A stretch of 64,000 bases of DNA, from assembly GCF_001995215.1 (NCBI RefSeq), contig NZ_MUXN01000015.1, positions 1 through 64,000 of the forward strand, written 5' to 3'. Origin of the DNA: Amycolatopsis azurea DSM 43854 (GTDB lineage: Bacteria > Actinomycetota > Actinomycetes > Mycobacteriales > Pseudonocardiaceae). Shown here piece by piece: positions 10,820-19,358 of the stretch; the first letter of the stretch is position 1, and every line of letters begins with the position of its first letter. The notes beneath the pieces were generated by a model, which was not told where the DNA came from, ran no database searches, and saw only the letters and a program-made list of their open reading frames with translations. The translations under genes were made by a program, and so were the position numbers.

Positions 10820-11644
10820 CTAGAAGATGCGGCGCAGCGGAATCGGTCCCCTCGCCCGCTTCCGCCACTCACGCGGATAGCCGAGCGAGACCTCTTCGAA
10901 GCGCACCCCGTCCGCCTCGGTGGAGCGCGGGATGTGGAGGTGCCCGTAGACGGCGACCTCCGCCCGGAACCGGCGGTGCCAGTCCTCGGTCTCGGTCGTC
11001 CCGCACCACAGCGCGAACTCCGGGAAGTACAGCGGCGCGGTCGGATGCCGGTGCAGCGGCCAGTGCGACATCAGGATCGTCCCGTGGTCCTCGGGGATCG
11101 CCTCCAGCCGCTCTGTGCTGATCTTCACCCGGTCGGCGCACCAAGCCTGCCGGCTCGGGTACGGGTCGGGATGCAGGAAGAACTCGTCCGTGCACAACAC
11201 CCCCGCCTCGCGCGCCTGCTCGATGGCGGTGAGCATCGGCAGCCCTTCGGCCGCGGGAGTCCGCCAGCTGTAGTCGTACAGCACGAACAGCGGGGCGATC
11301 GTGAGCGGCTTCTCCTGGTGTTCCCACACCGGATACGGGTCTTCCGGGGTGAGGACGTCGATCTCCTGGCACCGCTCGACCAGATGCTCGTAACGCGCCT
11401 GGCCCCGGAGCTGGCATTCGTCCTTCTGGGTGGTCCACAGCTCGTGGTTGCCGGGCACCCAGACGACCTTCGCGAAGCGTTCGCGCAAGGTCTTGAGCAC
11501 CCCGATCACGGATTCGGCGCGTTCGGCGACGTCACCGGCCACGAGCAGCCAGTCGTCGGGGGTCCGGGGGACGACCTCGTCGACGAGCGGGGCGTTGCCC
11601 TCATGGGTGACGTGGAGGTCGCTGGTGGCGAAGAGATGCGGCAC
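10820..11644 (-). CDS. Calcineurin-like metallophosphoesterase
   Basis: A 274-residue phosphoesterase with the five family motifs in order: DLHVTHEG, VAGDVAE, VPGNHELW, MSHWPLHR and YGHLHIPR. These supply the two-metal site. The substrate is unknown; relatives act on cyclic nucleotides, nucleotides or phospholipid headgroups. There is no signal peptide, so it should be cytoplasmic. It starts at the ATG at 11644, 15 bp downstream of the MFS gene stop on the same strand, and may be the last gene of that transcript. Confidence 0.88.
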   Translation of the reverse strand: MPHLFATSDLHVTHEGNAPLVDEVVPRTPDDWLLVAGDVAERAESVIGVLKTLRERFAKVVWVPGNHELWTTQKDECQLRGQARYEHLVERCQEIDVLTPEDPYPVWEHQEKPLTIAPLFVLYDYSWRTPAAEGLPMLTAIEQAREAGVLCTDEFFLHPDPYPSRQAWCADRVKISTERLEAIPEDHGTILMSHWPLHRHPTAPLYFPEFALWCGTTETEDWHRRFRAEVAVYGHLHIPRSTEADGVRFEEVSLGYPREWRKRARGPIPLRRIF

Positions 11645-11659
11645 TCCACCACCGTAGCT

Positions 11660-12898
11660 TCACTCGGACCGGCGAACCGCCAGAACCGCATGGCCGCGTA
11701 ATCGGCCCGACGCCGACACGCCCAGGACGACCAGCGCCGAGACGGTGTGCAGACCGGCTTGGACGTTCAGCAGGACACCGCTGCCCAGCGTTGTCACCAG
11801 CCCGCCCGCCAGCAGCGCGCCCAGTGCGGTGAACCCTGCGGTCCCGGCGAACACGGTGCTCAGGACGCGGCCGGACCGTTCCGGCGACGCGGTCGTCTGG
11901 ACCAGGGAGAGCAGACCGGACCCCGCCAGTACCCCGGGGGCACCGACCAGTCCGAAGAGTCCGACGAAGACGCCCAGAGACGCGGTCAGCGCGGGCAGGT
12001 TCCAGATCACCGCCGACAGCAGACCGAGCGCGAGCCCGCCCCAGCCGAGCAGGGCGGTGGGCGCGACCTTGCGGGCGACGGTGGCGACGGCGAACCCCGC
12101 CGCCAGCCCGCCGAGCGCCTGCACACCTCGCAGCAGGCCGACGTCGCCTTCGGTGCCCTTGAGGATGTCGAGCACGAAGACCACGAACAGCACCAGGAAC
12201 ATTCCCTGAGCCAGCGAGGTCAGCACCACCACGACTCCGGCGAGGCGAAGGCGTCCTTCGCGGCCGATCTCGCGAAGCCCGTCGATCCAGGCTCGCAGCA
12301 CCGGCTCGTGCGGTCCTGCCTCGACCGGAGCGGCGGCCCTCCGGAACGGGCGCATCAGCAGGGCCGAACCGATGACCAGCACGCCGAGGTACGCGACCAC
12401 GACCCAGCCGAGGCCACCGAAACCGAGCAGGAGACCGCCTGCCCAGCCCCCGGCGAGACGCGCGACGCTGCCGTTGATGCTCATGAGGCCGTTGGCACCG
12501 ATCAACTCGTCCGGGGCGATCAGTTCCGGCACGAGCGCGTTGCGGGCGGGCTCGAACAGCGAGGCCAGACCCGCCTGTGCGGCCATGACCCCGTAGATCA
12601 CGAACGCCGGGCCGCCGGAGGCGACGAACAGCAGCGGCAGCGCCACGAACGCCTGTCCCGCGCACACCACGCACAGCACCAGCCGCCGGTTCCAGCGGTC
12701 CGCCACGACGCCGGCGATCGGGCTGAGCAACACCGCGGGCAGCAGACCGAGGACGATGCTCAACGCGGTGGTGGCCGCCGAACCGGTGGTCTGGAAGATG
12801 AACACCGGCAGCGCGATCTGCAGCATCCACTCGGCGTTCTCGGAGAAGAAGGCGGCGATCCACAGCCGCGCGAAGGCGGGTTCTCTCAGCGGCTTCAT
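11660..12898 (-). CDS. MFS transporter (Bcr/MacB-like drug efflux group)
   Basis: A 412-residue protein with about 12 hydrophobic helices and a central loop near residue 200. The opening MKPLREPAFARLWIAAFFSE and the motif PIAGVVADRWNRRLVL are typical of MFS_3-type exporters. The start ATG overlaps the stop of the upstream winged-helix regulator by 4 bp (ATGA), so the two are translated together and the regulator probably controls this exporter. The substrate is not evident. Confidence 0.87.
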   Translation of the reverse strand: MKPLREPAFARLWIAAFFSENAEWMLQIALPVFIFQTTGSAATTALSIVLGLLPAVLLSPIAGVVADRWNRRLVLCVVCAGQAFVALPLLFVASGGPAFVIYGVMAAQAGLASLFEPARNALVPELIAPDELIGANGLMSINGSVARLAGGWAGGLLLGFGGLGWVVVAYLGVLVIGSALLMRPFRRAAAPVEAGPHEPVLRAWIDGLREIGREGRLRLAGVVVVLTSLAQGMFLVLFVVFVLDILKGTEGDVGLLRGVQALGGLAAGFAVATVARKVAPTALLGWGGLALGLLSAVIWNLPALTASLGVFVGLFGLVGAPGVLAGSGLLSLVQTTASPERSGRVLSTVFAGTAGFTALGALLAGGLVTTLGSGVLLNVQAGLHTVSALVVLGVSASGRLRGHAVLAVRRSE

Positions 12899-13473
12899 GC
12901 GCTCGGCTTCCCTTCGGCGTCGATGCGAAGGAACGCCCGCAGTCCCAAGTGGACCGGCAGGGCGCCCGCGGGGGCGTCTTCACGGATCGCGCCGACGTAA
13001 GGCCGCACGAGCGCGTCGATCCTCCTGGCCAGTTCGTCCAGTTCGGCCGCGGTCACTCGCAGCGAGTAGTTGTTGATCCCCGACGCGTCCCGCCATTCCT
13101 TGTCGAGCCGGTCGGCGGCGTCGAGGTAGCGCTCGGTCAGCTCCTTTTCCCGCGCCAGGGTGGTACCCACGACCGCCAGCTGTGCCCCGTGCAGCTCCGG
13201 GTCGTCGCCGAACTCGATGCCGACCTGACAAGCGCGCCAGGGCCGCTCTCGCCCGTCCTCCCCCTCGACCCGCTCCACGAGACCGTGCTGGGCCAGCTGA
13301 CGCAGGTGCCAGCTGCAGTTCGAGGCGGTCGAGCCGACCGCGGCCGCGCACTCGCTCGCGGTCCGCGGGCCGACCGCCATCAGGTGGTCCACCAGCGCCG
13401 ACCGCAGCGGATGCGCCAGCGCCCGCATCAGCTCCACGTCCTCGATCCGCTTGCGCGGCGGCAACCCCGTCAT
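12895..13473 (-). CDS. ArsR-type winged-helix transcriptional regulator
   Basis: A 192-residue regulator. An N-terminal ArsR-like winged helix spans about residues 10-75 (MRALAHPLRSALVDHLMAVG, then ASECAAAVGSTASNCSWHLR). A helical C-terminal domain follows with no metal-binding cysteine pattern, so the signal is probably not a metal. The ATG at 13473 is used. A palindrome at 13485-13522 just upstream is a good autoregulatory site. It is coupled to the MFS gene by a 4 bp overlap. Confidence 0.85.
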   Translation of the reverse strand: MTGLPPRKRIEDVELMRALAHPLRSALVDHLMAVGPRTASECAAAVGSTASNCSWHLRQLAQHGLVERVEGEDGRERPWRACQVGIEFGDDPELHGAQLAVVGTTLAREKELTERYLDAADRLDKEWRDASGINNYSLRVTAAELDELARRIDALVRPYVGAIREDAPAGALPVHLGLRAFLRIDAEGKPSA

Positions 13474-13484
13474 CGACCCGATCC

Positions 13485-13522
13485 AATCTGAAAGACTTCT
13501 TTCGAAAGTTCTCTTTCAGATT
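13485..13522. promoter_or_regulatory. Operator candidate before the winged-helix/MFS operon
   Basis: AATCTGAAAGA at 13485-13495 and TCTTTCAGATT at 13512-13522 are perfect 11 bp inverse arms. CTTTCGAAAG sits between them as a second small palindrome. It begins 12 bp upstream of the regulator start codon, where repressor binding would block transcription. The repressor match is inferred from position. Confidence 0.6.
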
Positions 13523-13570
13523 CACAGGTGACCTCGAAGATGTCAAGAAACCCCTCCCGATACCCTTGCC

Positions 13571-13603
13571 CAGACAGTTGCTGCGTAGCGCAGTAACTGT
13601 CTG
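13571..13603. promoter_or_regulatory. 33 bp palindrome upstream of marR
   Basis: CAGACAGTTGCTGCG and CGCAGTAACTGTCTG form 15 bp arms with one mismatch around TAG. The palindrome ends 26 bp before the marR start codon. It has the size and place of a MarR-dimer operator, though it differs from the palindrome in front of the ABC-F gene, so the two may not bind the same protein. Confidence 0.55.
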
Positions 13604-13629
13604 AATCAGCTACTGCACGAAGGAAGCAC

Positions 13630-14109
13630 ATGCCTGACCAGCGAGAACTCGCCACCGCGGCGGCTTTGGAGATCCCCCGGTTCGTCAGCGCGACCGTCCT
13701 GTTCCAGACGGCCATGGCGGAGCGGCTCGGGATCAGCCCCACCGAGCTGCACGGGCTCCAGCTGGTCATCAGCGGTGCCGCGACCTCGCCGACCCAGCTG
13801 GCGCGAGCGCTCGGCATGACCACCGGCGCGGTGACCCGGATGCTCGACCGCATGGAGGCGCGGCGCCTGGTCGAACGCGTCCCCGATCCCGCCGACCGCC
13901 GCCGCCTCGCGGTGCGCCCGCTCCCCGACCGGCTGGACGACGTCGCCGACCTCTACTCCCCCATGGCCCGGTTCTTCGGCGACCGGCTCGCCAGGCTCGA
14001 CCGGCGTCAGCTCGCCGCGCTTCTCGGCGTCCTGACCGACGGACGCGCCTTCGCCGAACAGGAGGCCACACGGCTGCGATCCGGATCCCGGAAAGAAGGG
14101 GTTGACTAA
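13630..14109 (+). CDS. MarR family transcriptional regulator
   Basis: A 159-residue MarR protein. The winged helix lies in TSPTQLARALGMTTGAVTRM followed by LDRMEARRLVERVPDPADRR, the family wing. Helices at both ends would form the dimer. It starts at the ATG at 13630 after GAAGGAAG. The stop codon lies within the ABC-F promoter, and the operator-like palindrome there makes the ABC-F gene its likely target. MarR repressors usually release DNA when a small phenolic or drug-like molecule binds. Confidence 0.88.
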   Translation: MPDQRELATAAALEIPRFVSATVLFQTAMAERLGISPTELHGLQLVISGAATSPTQLARALGMTTGAVTRMLDRMEARRLVERVPDPADRRRLAVRPLPDRLDDVADLYSPMARFFGDRLARLDRRQLAALLGVLTDGRAFAEQEATRLRSGSRKEGVD

Positions 14110-14131
14110 CGCTACACGGGTTGCGTTAGAC
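14102..14131 (+). promoter_or_regulatory. ABC-F promoter with overlapping MarR-type operator
   Basis: TTGACT (14102-14107) and TTAGAC (14126-14131), 18 bp apart, make a vegetative-type promoter. The palindrome CTAACGC-N10-GCGTTAG (14106-14112 and 14123-14129) overlaps both boxes, so a bound dimer would exclude RNA polymerase. The promoter overlaps the end of the marR reading frame. The elements are read directly; the binding is inferred. Confidence 0.65.
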
Positions 14132-14141
14132 TGCTCGCATC

Positions 14142-14253
14142 ATGGACAACTGACATCGCGCCTTCCCCGTTTCCGAGGCGGCTTCGGTCGAGCACCGCTC
14201 CCGTAAGCCACGACGCCCGGCGGGGATCCCTCATGTCCGAAGAAGCACGGTGA
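14142..14253 (+). promoter_or_regulatory. ABC-F leader with two tiny upstream reading frames
   Basis: Transcription from the promoter would begin near 14138, only a few bases before ATG-GAC-AAC-TGA at 14142-14153, a nearly leaderless three-codon frame. A second frame, ATG at 14233 reading MSEEAR, stops at 14251-14253, six bases before the ABC-F start. GC-rich segments between them can pair, for example CCCCG near 14166 with CGGGG near 14220. ABC-F resistance genes are often controlled by ribosome-mediated attenuation in such leaders. This role is inferred. Confidence 0.4.
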
Positions 14254-14259
14254 TGTCGT

Positions 14260-15867
14260 ATGTCTCTTTCCTTGATCGCCAAAGACCTCGTCCACTCCTA
14301 CGGCGCCCGTGTCGTGCTCGACGGCGTGAACCTCACCGCTTCGGCCGGGCAACGGCTCGGCCTGGTCGGTGAGAACGGCGTCGGCAAGTCCACGCTCCTG
14401 AGGTTGCTGGCCGGGGTGGAAGAGCCGCACGGCGGCGAGGTCCTGCGTGGCGACGACCTCGGGTTCCTCTTGCAGGAACTGCCTTTCCCGCTGACGGCGC
14501 GGTTCTCCGACGTCATCGACGACGCGCTCGCCGAGATCCGGCAAGCGTCGGCGAGACTCGACGAACTGACCGAAGCGCTCGCGGAACACCCGGACGACGC
14601 GGCGGTGCTCGACGAGTACGGCAGCGTGCTCGAATGGGCCCAGGCGCACGATCTCTGGGACGCCGACCGGCGGGCCGAGGTCGTGTGCGCGGGCCTCGGG
14701 CTCGCCGGGATCGACCCGGCTCGCGAACTGGGCACGTTGTCGGGCGGGCAGCGGTCACGGCTCGGCCTCGCCGCGCTGCTGATCCGGCGGCCGGGCACGC
14801 TCGTCCTGGACGAGCCGACGAACCACCTCGACGACGCCGCGATGGAGTTCCTGGAGCAGCATCTCGCGTCGCTGACCGGTGTCCTCGTGCTGTCGTCGCA
14901 CGATCGCGTGTTCCTCGACGCGGTGTGCACCGACATCGTCGACCTCGACCCGGCGCTGGGCGGCCCGACCAGGTACGGCGGCGCGTATTCCGACTACCTG
15001 GACCAGAAACGGGCCGAACGGGCGCGCTGGGAACAGCGCTTCGCCGAGGAGCAGGACGAACTGAAGGAACTGCGCGAATCGGTGGCCGTCACCGCGCGCA
15101 ACGTCGCGCACAACCGGCCGCAGCGCGACAACGCCAAGATGCTCTACGACTTCAAGACCGGGAGGGTGCAGAAGCAGGTCTCACGCCGGGTCCGCAACGC
15201 GCAGCTGCGGCTGGACGAGCTGGAACGCGACCAGGTGCGGAAACCACCCGCGCCCCTGCGGTTCCAGGGCGATCTGACCGGCGAACCCGGGGAGGGCAAG
15301 ACGGCGATCTCGGTACGGGACATCGAGATCGCCGGGCGGCTGCGGCTGGCGACGCTCGACATCACGACGACGTCGAGGCTCCTGATCACCGGCGGGAACG
15401 GCGCCGGGAAGTCGACGCTGCTGTCGGTCCTCGCCGGCTCGCTGGCACCGGATTCCGGGACCGTCCTTTCCGGACGCGGGGTGCGGATCGGCATGCTGGC
15501 ACAGGATGTCGCGTTCGCCGAGCCGGAGAAGACGGCGCAGCGGACCTACGCCGAGGCTCTCGGCGAGGGCGCTCCCCCGTTGCGCGGGCTGGGCCTGCTG
15601 GCCCCGCGTGATCTCGGGACCCGGGTCGGCGCGCTGTCGGTCGGGCAACGGCGACGGCTCGCGCTGGCCTTGCTGATCGCCGATCCGCCGGAGGTGCTCC
15701 TGCTGGACGAGCCGACGAACCACATCTCGCTCACCTTGGCCGAGGAGTTGTTCGCCGCTCTCGAATCGGCGCCCGGTGCCGTCGTCATCGCTTCTCATGA
15801 TCGGTGGCTGCGACGGGACTGGGCGGGCGACCACCTCCGGCTGGAAGCCGGTCGCGTCGCCGTGTAG
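14260..15867 (+). CDS. ABC-F family ribosomal protection protein
   Basis: A 535-residue protein with two ABC domains and no membrane segments. Walker A motifs are GENGVGKST (37-45) and GGNGAGKST (378-386), with signatures LSGGQ (160-164) and LSVGQ (459-463). The linker at about 245-330 is charged and helical, as expected for the interdomain rod that enters the ribosomal E-site. It resembles antibiotic-resistance ABC-F proteins of actinomycetes (TlrC/OleB type), which dislodge macrolide, lincosamide or pleuromutilin drugs. The drug class cannot be read from sequence. The adjacent MarR gene and short upstream frames suggest inducible expression. A strong palindromic terminator follows. Confidence 0.88.
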   Translation: MSLSLIAKDLVHSYGARVVLDGVNLTASAGQRLGLVGENGVGKSTLLRLLAGVEEPHGGEVLRGDDLGFLLQELPFPLTARFSDVIDDALAEIRQASARLDELTEALAEHPDDAAVLDEYGSVLEWAQAHDLWDADRRAEVVCAGLGLAGIDPARELGTLSGGQRSRLGLAALLIRRPGTLVLDEPTNHLDDAAMEFLEQHLASLTGVLVLSSHDRVFLDAVCTDIVDLDPALGGPTRYGGAYSDYLDQKRAERARWEQRFAEEQDELKELRESVAVTARNVAHNRPQRDNAKMLYDFKTGRVQKQVSRRVRNAQLRLDELERDQVRKPPAPLRFQGDLTGEPGEGKTAISVRDIEIAGRLRLATLDITTTSRLLITGGNGAGKSTLLSVLAGSLAPDSGTVLSGRGVRIGMLAQDVAFAEPEKTAQRTYAEALGEGAPPLRGLGLLAPRDLGTRVGALSVGQRRRLALALLIADPPEVLLLDEPTNHISLTLAEELFAALESAPGAVVIASHDRWLRRDWAGDHLRLEAGRVAV

Positions 15868-15875
15868 GGCGTTAT

Positions 15876-15915
15876 ACGCACTGCTGGGGCGGATCCGTCC
15901 GCCCCAGCAGTGCGT
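15876..15915. terminator. Bidirectional terminator between ABC-F gene and mshC
   Basis: Perfect 18 bp arms, ACGCACTGCTGGGGCGGA and its inverse, with a 4 bp loop. It fills the convergent gap and ends at the base before the mshC stop codon, so it probably terminates both genes. Confidence 0.75.
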
Positions 15916-17154
15916 TCAGAGCTCGATGCCGAGCAGCGCGTCGACCGCGTTCCGGATCAGGCCGGGCGCCGCCGGGTCGGTCCCGGACCGGTTCAGGGCC
16001 TGCTCCGCCCACGCGTCGACGGCCGCGAGCGCCTTGGGCGTGTCGAGGTCGTCGGTGAGGTGGTCACGCAGGCGCGCCACGGTGTCCTCCGCGGCCGGGC
16101 CGGTGCCGAGGGAGACGGCCTCACGCCAGCGGGCGAGCCGGTCTTCGGCTTCCGTGCGCAGCTGCGCGGTCCACGGCCGGTCCTCGCGGTAGTGGCCGGC
16201 GAACAGCGCGAGCCGGATCACGCCCGGGTCGACCTTGTCGGCGCGCAGCCGCGAGACGAACACCAGGTTCCCGCGCGACTTCGACATCTTCTCGCCGTCG
16301 AGGCCGATCATCCCGGCATGCACGTAATGCCGCGCGAAGGGGCGGTCCCCCGCGACGGCCTCCGCGTGCGCGGCGCTGTACTCGTGGTGCGGGAAGATCA
16401 GGTCCGAGCCGCCGCCCTGGACGTCGAAGCCGAGACCGAGGCGGTTGACCGCGATCGCGCTGCATTCGATGTGCCAGCCGGGGCGTCCCGCGCCCAGTTC
16501 GGACTCCCACGACGGCTCGCCCGGCCGCGCCATCCGCCACAGCAGCGCGTCGAGCGGGTGCTGCTTGCCCGGCCGGTCCGGGTCACCGCCGCGTTCGGCG
16601 AAGAACTTGGCCATGGTCTCGGCGTCGTAGTTCGACTCCGAACCGAAGTGCCCGGTCGCGTTGTGGTCGAAGTAGATGTCCGGGTACTCCGCGTCGTCCG
16701 CGCGGTACGCGCTGCCGTTCGCCAGCAGCTTCGCGATGACCTCGACGATCTCCGGGATGCTCTCGACGGCCCCGACGAACTGCCGCGGCGGCAGCACCCG
16801 CAACGCGGTCATGTCCTCACGGAACAACGCCGTCTCGCGCATGCCGAGGACGACCCAGTCGTCCTTGTCCCGCTCCGCCCGCTCCAGCAGGGGCTCGTCG
16901 ATGTCCGTCACGTTCTGCACGTAGTGGACGTCGTGCCCGGCGTCCCGCCAGAGGCGGTTCACCAGGTCGAACGTCAGGTACGTGGCGGCGTGCCCCAGAT
17001 GGGTGGCGTCGTACGGCGTGATGCCGCAGACGTACATCCGGGCGGTGGACCCGGGCGCGGTGGGGCGGATCTGCCCCGTCGCGGTGTCGTGGAGCCGCAG
17101 CGGACGGGGGGTGCCGGGGATACGGGGCACGTCGACCGATGACCAAGTCTGCAT
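15916..17154 (-). CDS. mshC: Cysteine:GlcN-Ins ligase MshC (mycothiol synthesis)
   Basis: The 412-residue product joins L-cysteine to glucosaminyl-inositol with ATP, the third committed step of mycothiol synthesis. It is a cysteinyl-tRNA-synthetase relative: [13 protein letters not shown] (HIGH motif at 52-55), zinc ligands Cys43, Cys231 and His256, and KMSKS at 289-293. It lacks the long anticodon-binding tail of CysS, and the [14 protein letters not shown] opening is specific to MshC. Mycothiol is the main low-molecular-weight thiol of actinobacteria. The start is the ATG at 17154. Confidence 0.96.
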   Translation of the reverse strand: MQTWSSVDVPRIPGTPRPLRLHDTATGQIRPTAPGSTARMYVCGITPYDATHLGHAATYLTFDLVNRLWRDAGHDVHYVQNVTDIDEPLLERAERDKDDWVVLGMRETALFREDMTALRVLPPRQFVGAVESIPEIVEVIAKLLANGSAYRADDAEYPDIYFDHNATGHFGSESNYDAETMAKFFAERGGDPDRPGKQHPLDALLWRMARPGEPSWESELGAGRPGWHIECSAIAVNRLGLGFDVQGGGSDLIFPHHEYSAAHAEAVAGDRPFARHYVHAGMIGLDGEKMSKSRGNLVFVSRLRADKVDPGVIRLALFAGHYREDRPWTAQLRTEAEDRLARWREAVSLGTGPAAEDTVARLRDHLTDDLDTPKALAAVDAWAEQALNRSGTDPAAPGLIRNAVDALLGIEL

Positions 17155-17229
17155 ACCCCGACTGTAAGCGGAGCCTCGGCGCCGTTCCCGTCCGGTGGGA
17201 GACGAACACGGCCGGAGTAACCGAAGTCG

Positions 17230-17994
17230 CTACTTCCCGGCCCGGTCGGCGTTGGCGTCGACGGCGTCCCGGATGTACTCGCCGAGCCCTGGCCGCTGGT
17301 CCGGCTCGCGTACCAGGAAGCCCAGCTGGACCGTTTCGGTCGCGTACAGCTCGGCAAGATGGCGATGCGTCACGAAGTCGCACTCCCCCATGAAGGCCGC
17401 GAGCATCCCGCGGTGCTCCTCGGCGAGGTCCATCGCCGCGGCACCGTCGGCGGGCTCGCCGGAGTCGAACACGTCGAGCAGCCGCCTGACCCAGTCCTCC
17501 CGGCTCTTCTCCGCCTCGATCCAGTCCTCCTTGGACAGCGGCACGACCGCCGCCCGCCACTGCGGGGTCTCGCCCCACCGGCGGACTGCCTCCTCCGCGT
17601 AGCCCTCCGGTTCACGGAAGCCGCCGAAGACCTCGAACCGCTCCTCCGGTGTCAGAGCATTGCCGAGTTCCTTCGCCGTGATCACCCGGTCGACGGATTC
17701 GACCATCCGCGTGAGCTCGCCGATCCGCTCCACGAGCAGGCCCCGCTGACGCCTCAGGTGCTCCAGCGCGTCCACGCCGGGATCGTCGATCACCTTCGCG
17801 ATCGTCTCCAGGCCCATGCCGAGTTCGCGGTAGAACAGGACGCGTTGCAACCGTTCGAGGTCGTCGTCGCTGTAGCTGCGGTATCCGGCGGCCGTCCGCC
17901 CGCTCGGTGACAGCAGGCCGATCTCGTCGTAGTGGTGCAGCGTGCGCACGGTGACCCCCGACAGCGCCGCGACCTTTCCCACCGGATACCCCAT
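17230..17994 (-). CDS. MerR family regulator with TipAS-like drug-sensing domain
   Basis: A 254-residue protein. The N-terminal MerR helix-turn-helix reads VGKVAALSGVTVRTLHHYDE, followed by the dimerisation coiled coil. The C-terminal 140 residues (EERFEVFGGF, then REDWVRRLLDVFDSGEPAD) match the TipA antibiotic-recognition fold. Such proteins bind thiopeptides or other hydrophobic compounds and activate resistance genes. The ATG at 17994 (MGYPVGKV) is preferred because the longer frame overlaps the divergent P450 gene. Its targets may include itself and the P450 gene 49 bp away. Confidence 0.87.
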   Translation of the reverse strand: MGYPVGKVAALSGVTVRTLHHYDEIGLLSPSGRTAAGYRSYSDDDLERLQRVLFYRELGMGLETIAKVIDDPGVDALEHLRRQRGLLVERIGELTRMVESVDRVITAKELGNALTPEERFEVFGGFREPEGYAEEAVRRWGETPQWRAAVVPLSKEDWIEAEKSREDWVRRLLDVFDSGEPADGAAAMDLAEEHRGMLAAFMGECDFVTHRHLAELYATETVQLGFLVREPDQRPGLGEYIRDAVDANADRAGK

Positions 17995-18043
17995 CGGCCC
18001 AGCGTAGGTGGACGTCGTCCCGCTCCGCGCGTAGAACCGGGGT

Positions 18044-19357
18044 ATGGGGAGAGTTGAAACCACCGTGTCGGCCGCACTTCCACCCGGGCCCCCGCTGCCC
18101 GGCCTCGTCCAGACGCTCGTCGTCGGCAATCTCCGGCATCACGTGCTCCCGCTGCTCCAGCGCCGCTACGGATCCGTCGTCCGGTTGAAGGCCACGCCGC
18201 ACCGCGACATCGTCATGCTCACCGATCTCGAGGACATCAAGGCCGTGTTCTCCGGCCCGGTCACGACGTTCCACGCGGGCGAGGGCAACATCATCCTGAA
18301 ACCGGTGATGGGCGACGACTCCATCCTGGTCACCGACGAAGACACGCATCTGCGCACCCGGAAACTGCTGATGCCCGCGTTCAACGGCGCGGCACTGCGC
18401 GGTTACCGCGACATGATCACCGAGTTGACCAGGGTCGAACTCGACCGCTGGCCGGAGAACCGGGCGTTCGGCGCGCACGACCGGATGCGCGCGCTGACGC
18501 TGGAGATCATCCTGCGAGTGGTGTTCGGTGTCGCCGAAGGCCCGCGGCTCGACGAACTCAGGCGGCTGATCGGGCATCTGGTGGAGATCGGCCTTGTCCA
18601 GGTGATCGGCTGGCAAACCCCGCGCTTGCAGCGCTATCGGCCCTGGAGCACGTACGCGGCACGTCAGGCCCGGGTCGACGAACTGCTCTTCGCGGAGATC
18701 GCCGAACGCCGCCAGGCCACCGACCTCGACCAGCGCGGCGACGTGTTGTCCCGGCTCCTCACCGTGCCCGCCGACGGGGACGAATTGAGCGACGTGGAGC
18801 TCCGCGACCAGCTGGTCACTCTGTTGCTCGCCGGACATGAGACGACGGCGACCGCGCTCGCCTGGGCGCTGCACGAGATTTCCCGGGATCCCGGACAGGC
18901 CGCGTTCACCACGCGGGCGGCGGACGAAGGCGATGAAAAGGCACTCGAAGCGGTGATGAAGGAGTCGTTGCGGCTGCGCCCGGTGATCGGCGAGGTCGTC
19001 CGGCGGCTGACCGAGGACATCGAAATCGGCGGCTACCGGATCCCCGCCGGATTCGATGTGATGCCGTCGATCATCGTCGTCCACGGCGACGACGGCCATC
19101 ACCCCGATCCGAAGCTCTTCCGGCCGCGGCGGTTCCTCGACGGATCACCCCCGCCGGGCAGCTGGTTGCCGTTCGGCGGTGGCGCTCGCCGGTGCCTCGG
19201 CGCGGGTTTCTCGTTGATGGAGGGCTCGATCGTGCTGCGGGAGCTGTTCGGCCGGTTCACCGTCGCCCCGGAACACGCGCGGCCGGAACGGATCCGGTCA
19301 CGGCCGATCACCCTGGAACCGGCTCGGGGAGCCCGGATCAAGGTGACCGGCCGCTGA
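18044..19357 (+). CDS. Cytochrome P450 monooxygenase
   Basis: A 437-residue soluble P450. The oxygen-binding I-helix AGHETT is at 263-268, the ExxR motif ESLR at 307-310 and the haem loop FGGGARRCLG at 377-386 with Cys384 as ligand. It opens with the proline-rich LPPGPPLPG hinge typical of CYP110/CYP135-like enzymes. No ferredoxin or reductase gene is nearby, so it must use shared electron carriers. The substrate is unknown. It is divergent from the TipAS-type MerR gene, which may regulate it, and its stop abuts the convergent VWA gene. Confidence 0.9.
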   Translation: MGRVETTVSAALPPGPPLPGLVQTLVVGNLRHHVLPLLQRRYGSVVRLKATPHRDIVMLTDLEDIKAVFSGPVTTFHAGEGNIILKPVMGDDSILVTDEDTHLRTRKLLMPAFNGAALRGYRDMITELTRVELDRWPENRAFGAHDRMRALTLEIILRVVFGVAEGPRLDELRRLIGHLVEIGLVQVIGWQTPRLQRYRPWSTYAARQARVDELLFAEIAERRQATDLDQRGDVLSRLLTVPADGDELSDVELRDQLVTLLLAGHETTATALAWALHEISRDPGQAAFTTRAADEGDEKALEAVMKESLRLRPVIGEVVRRLTEDIEIGGYRIPAGFDVMPSIIVVHGDDGHHPDPKLFRPRRFLDGSPPPGSWLPFGGGARRCLGAGFSLMEGSIVLRELFGRFTVAPEHARPERIRSRPITLEPARGARIKVTGR

Positions 19358-19358
19358 G

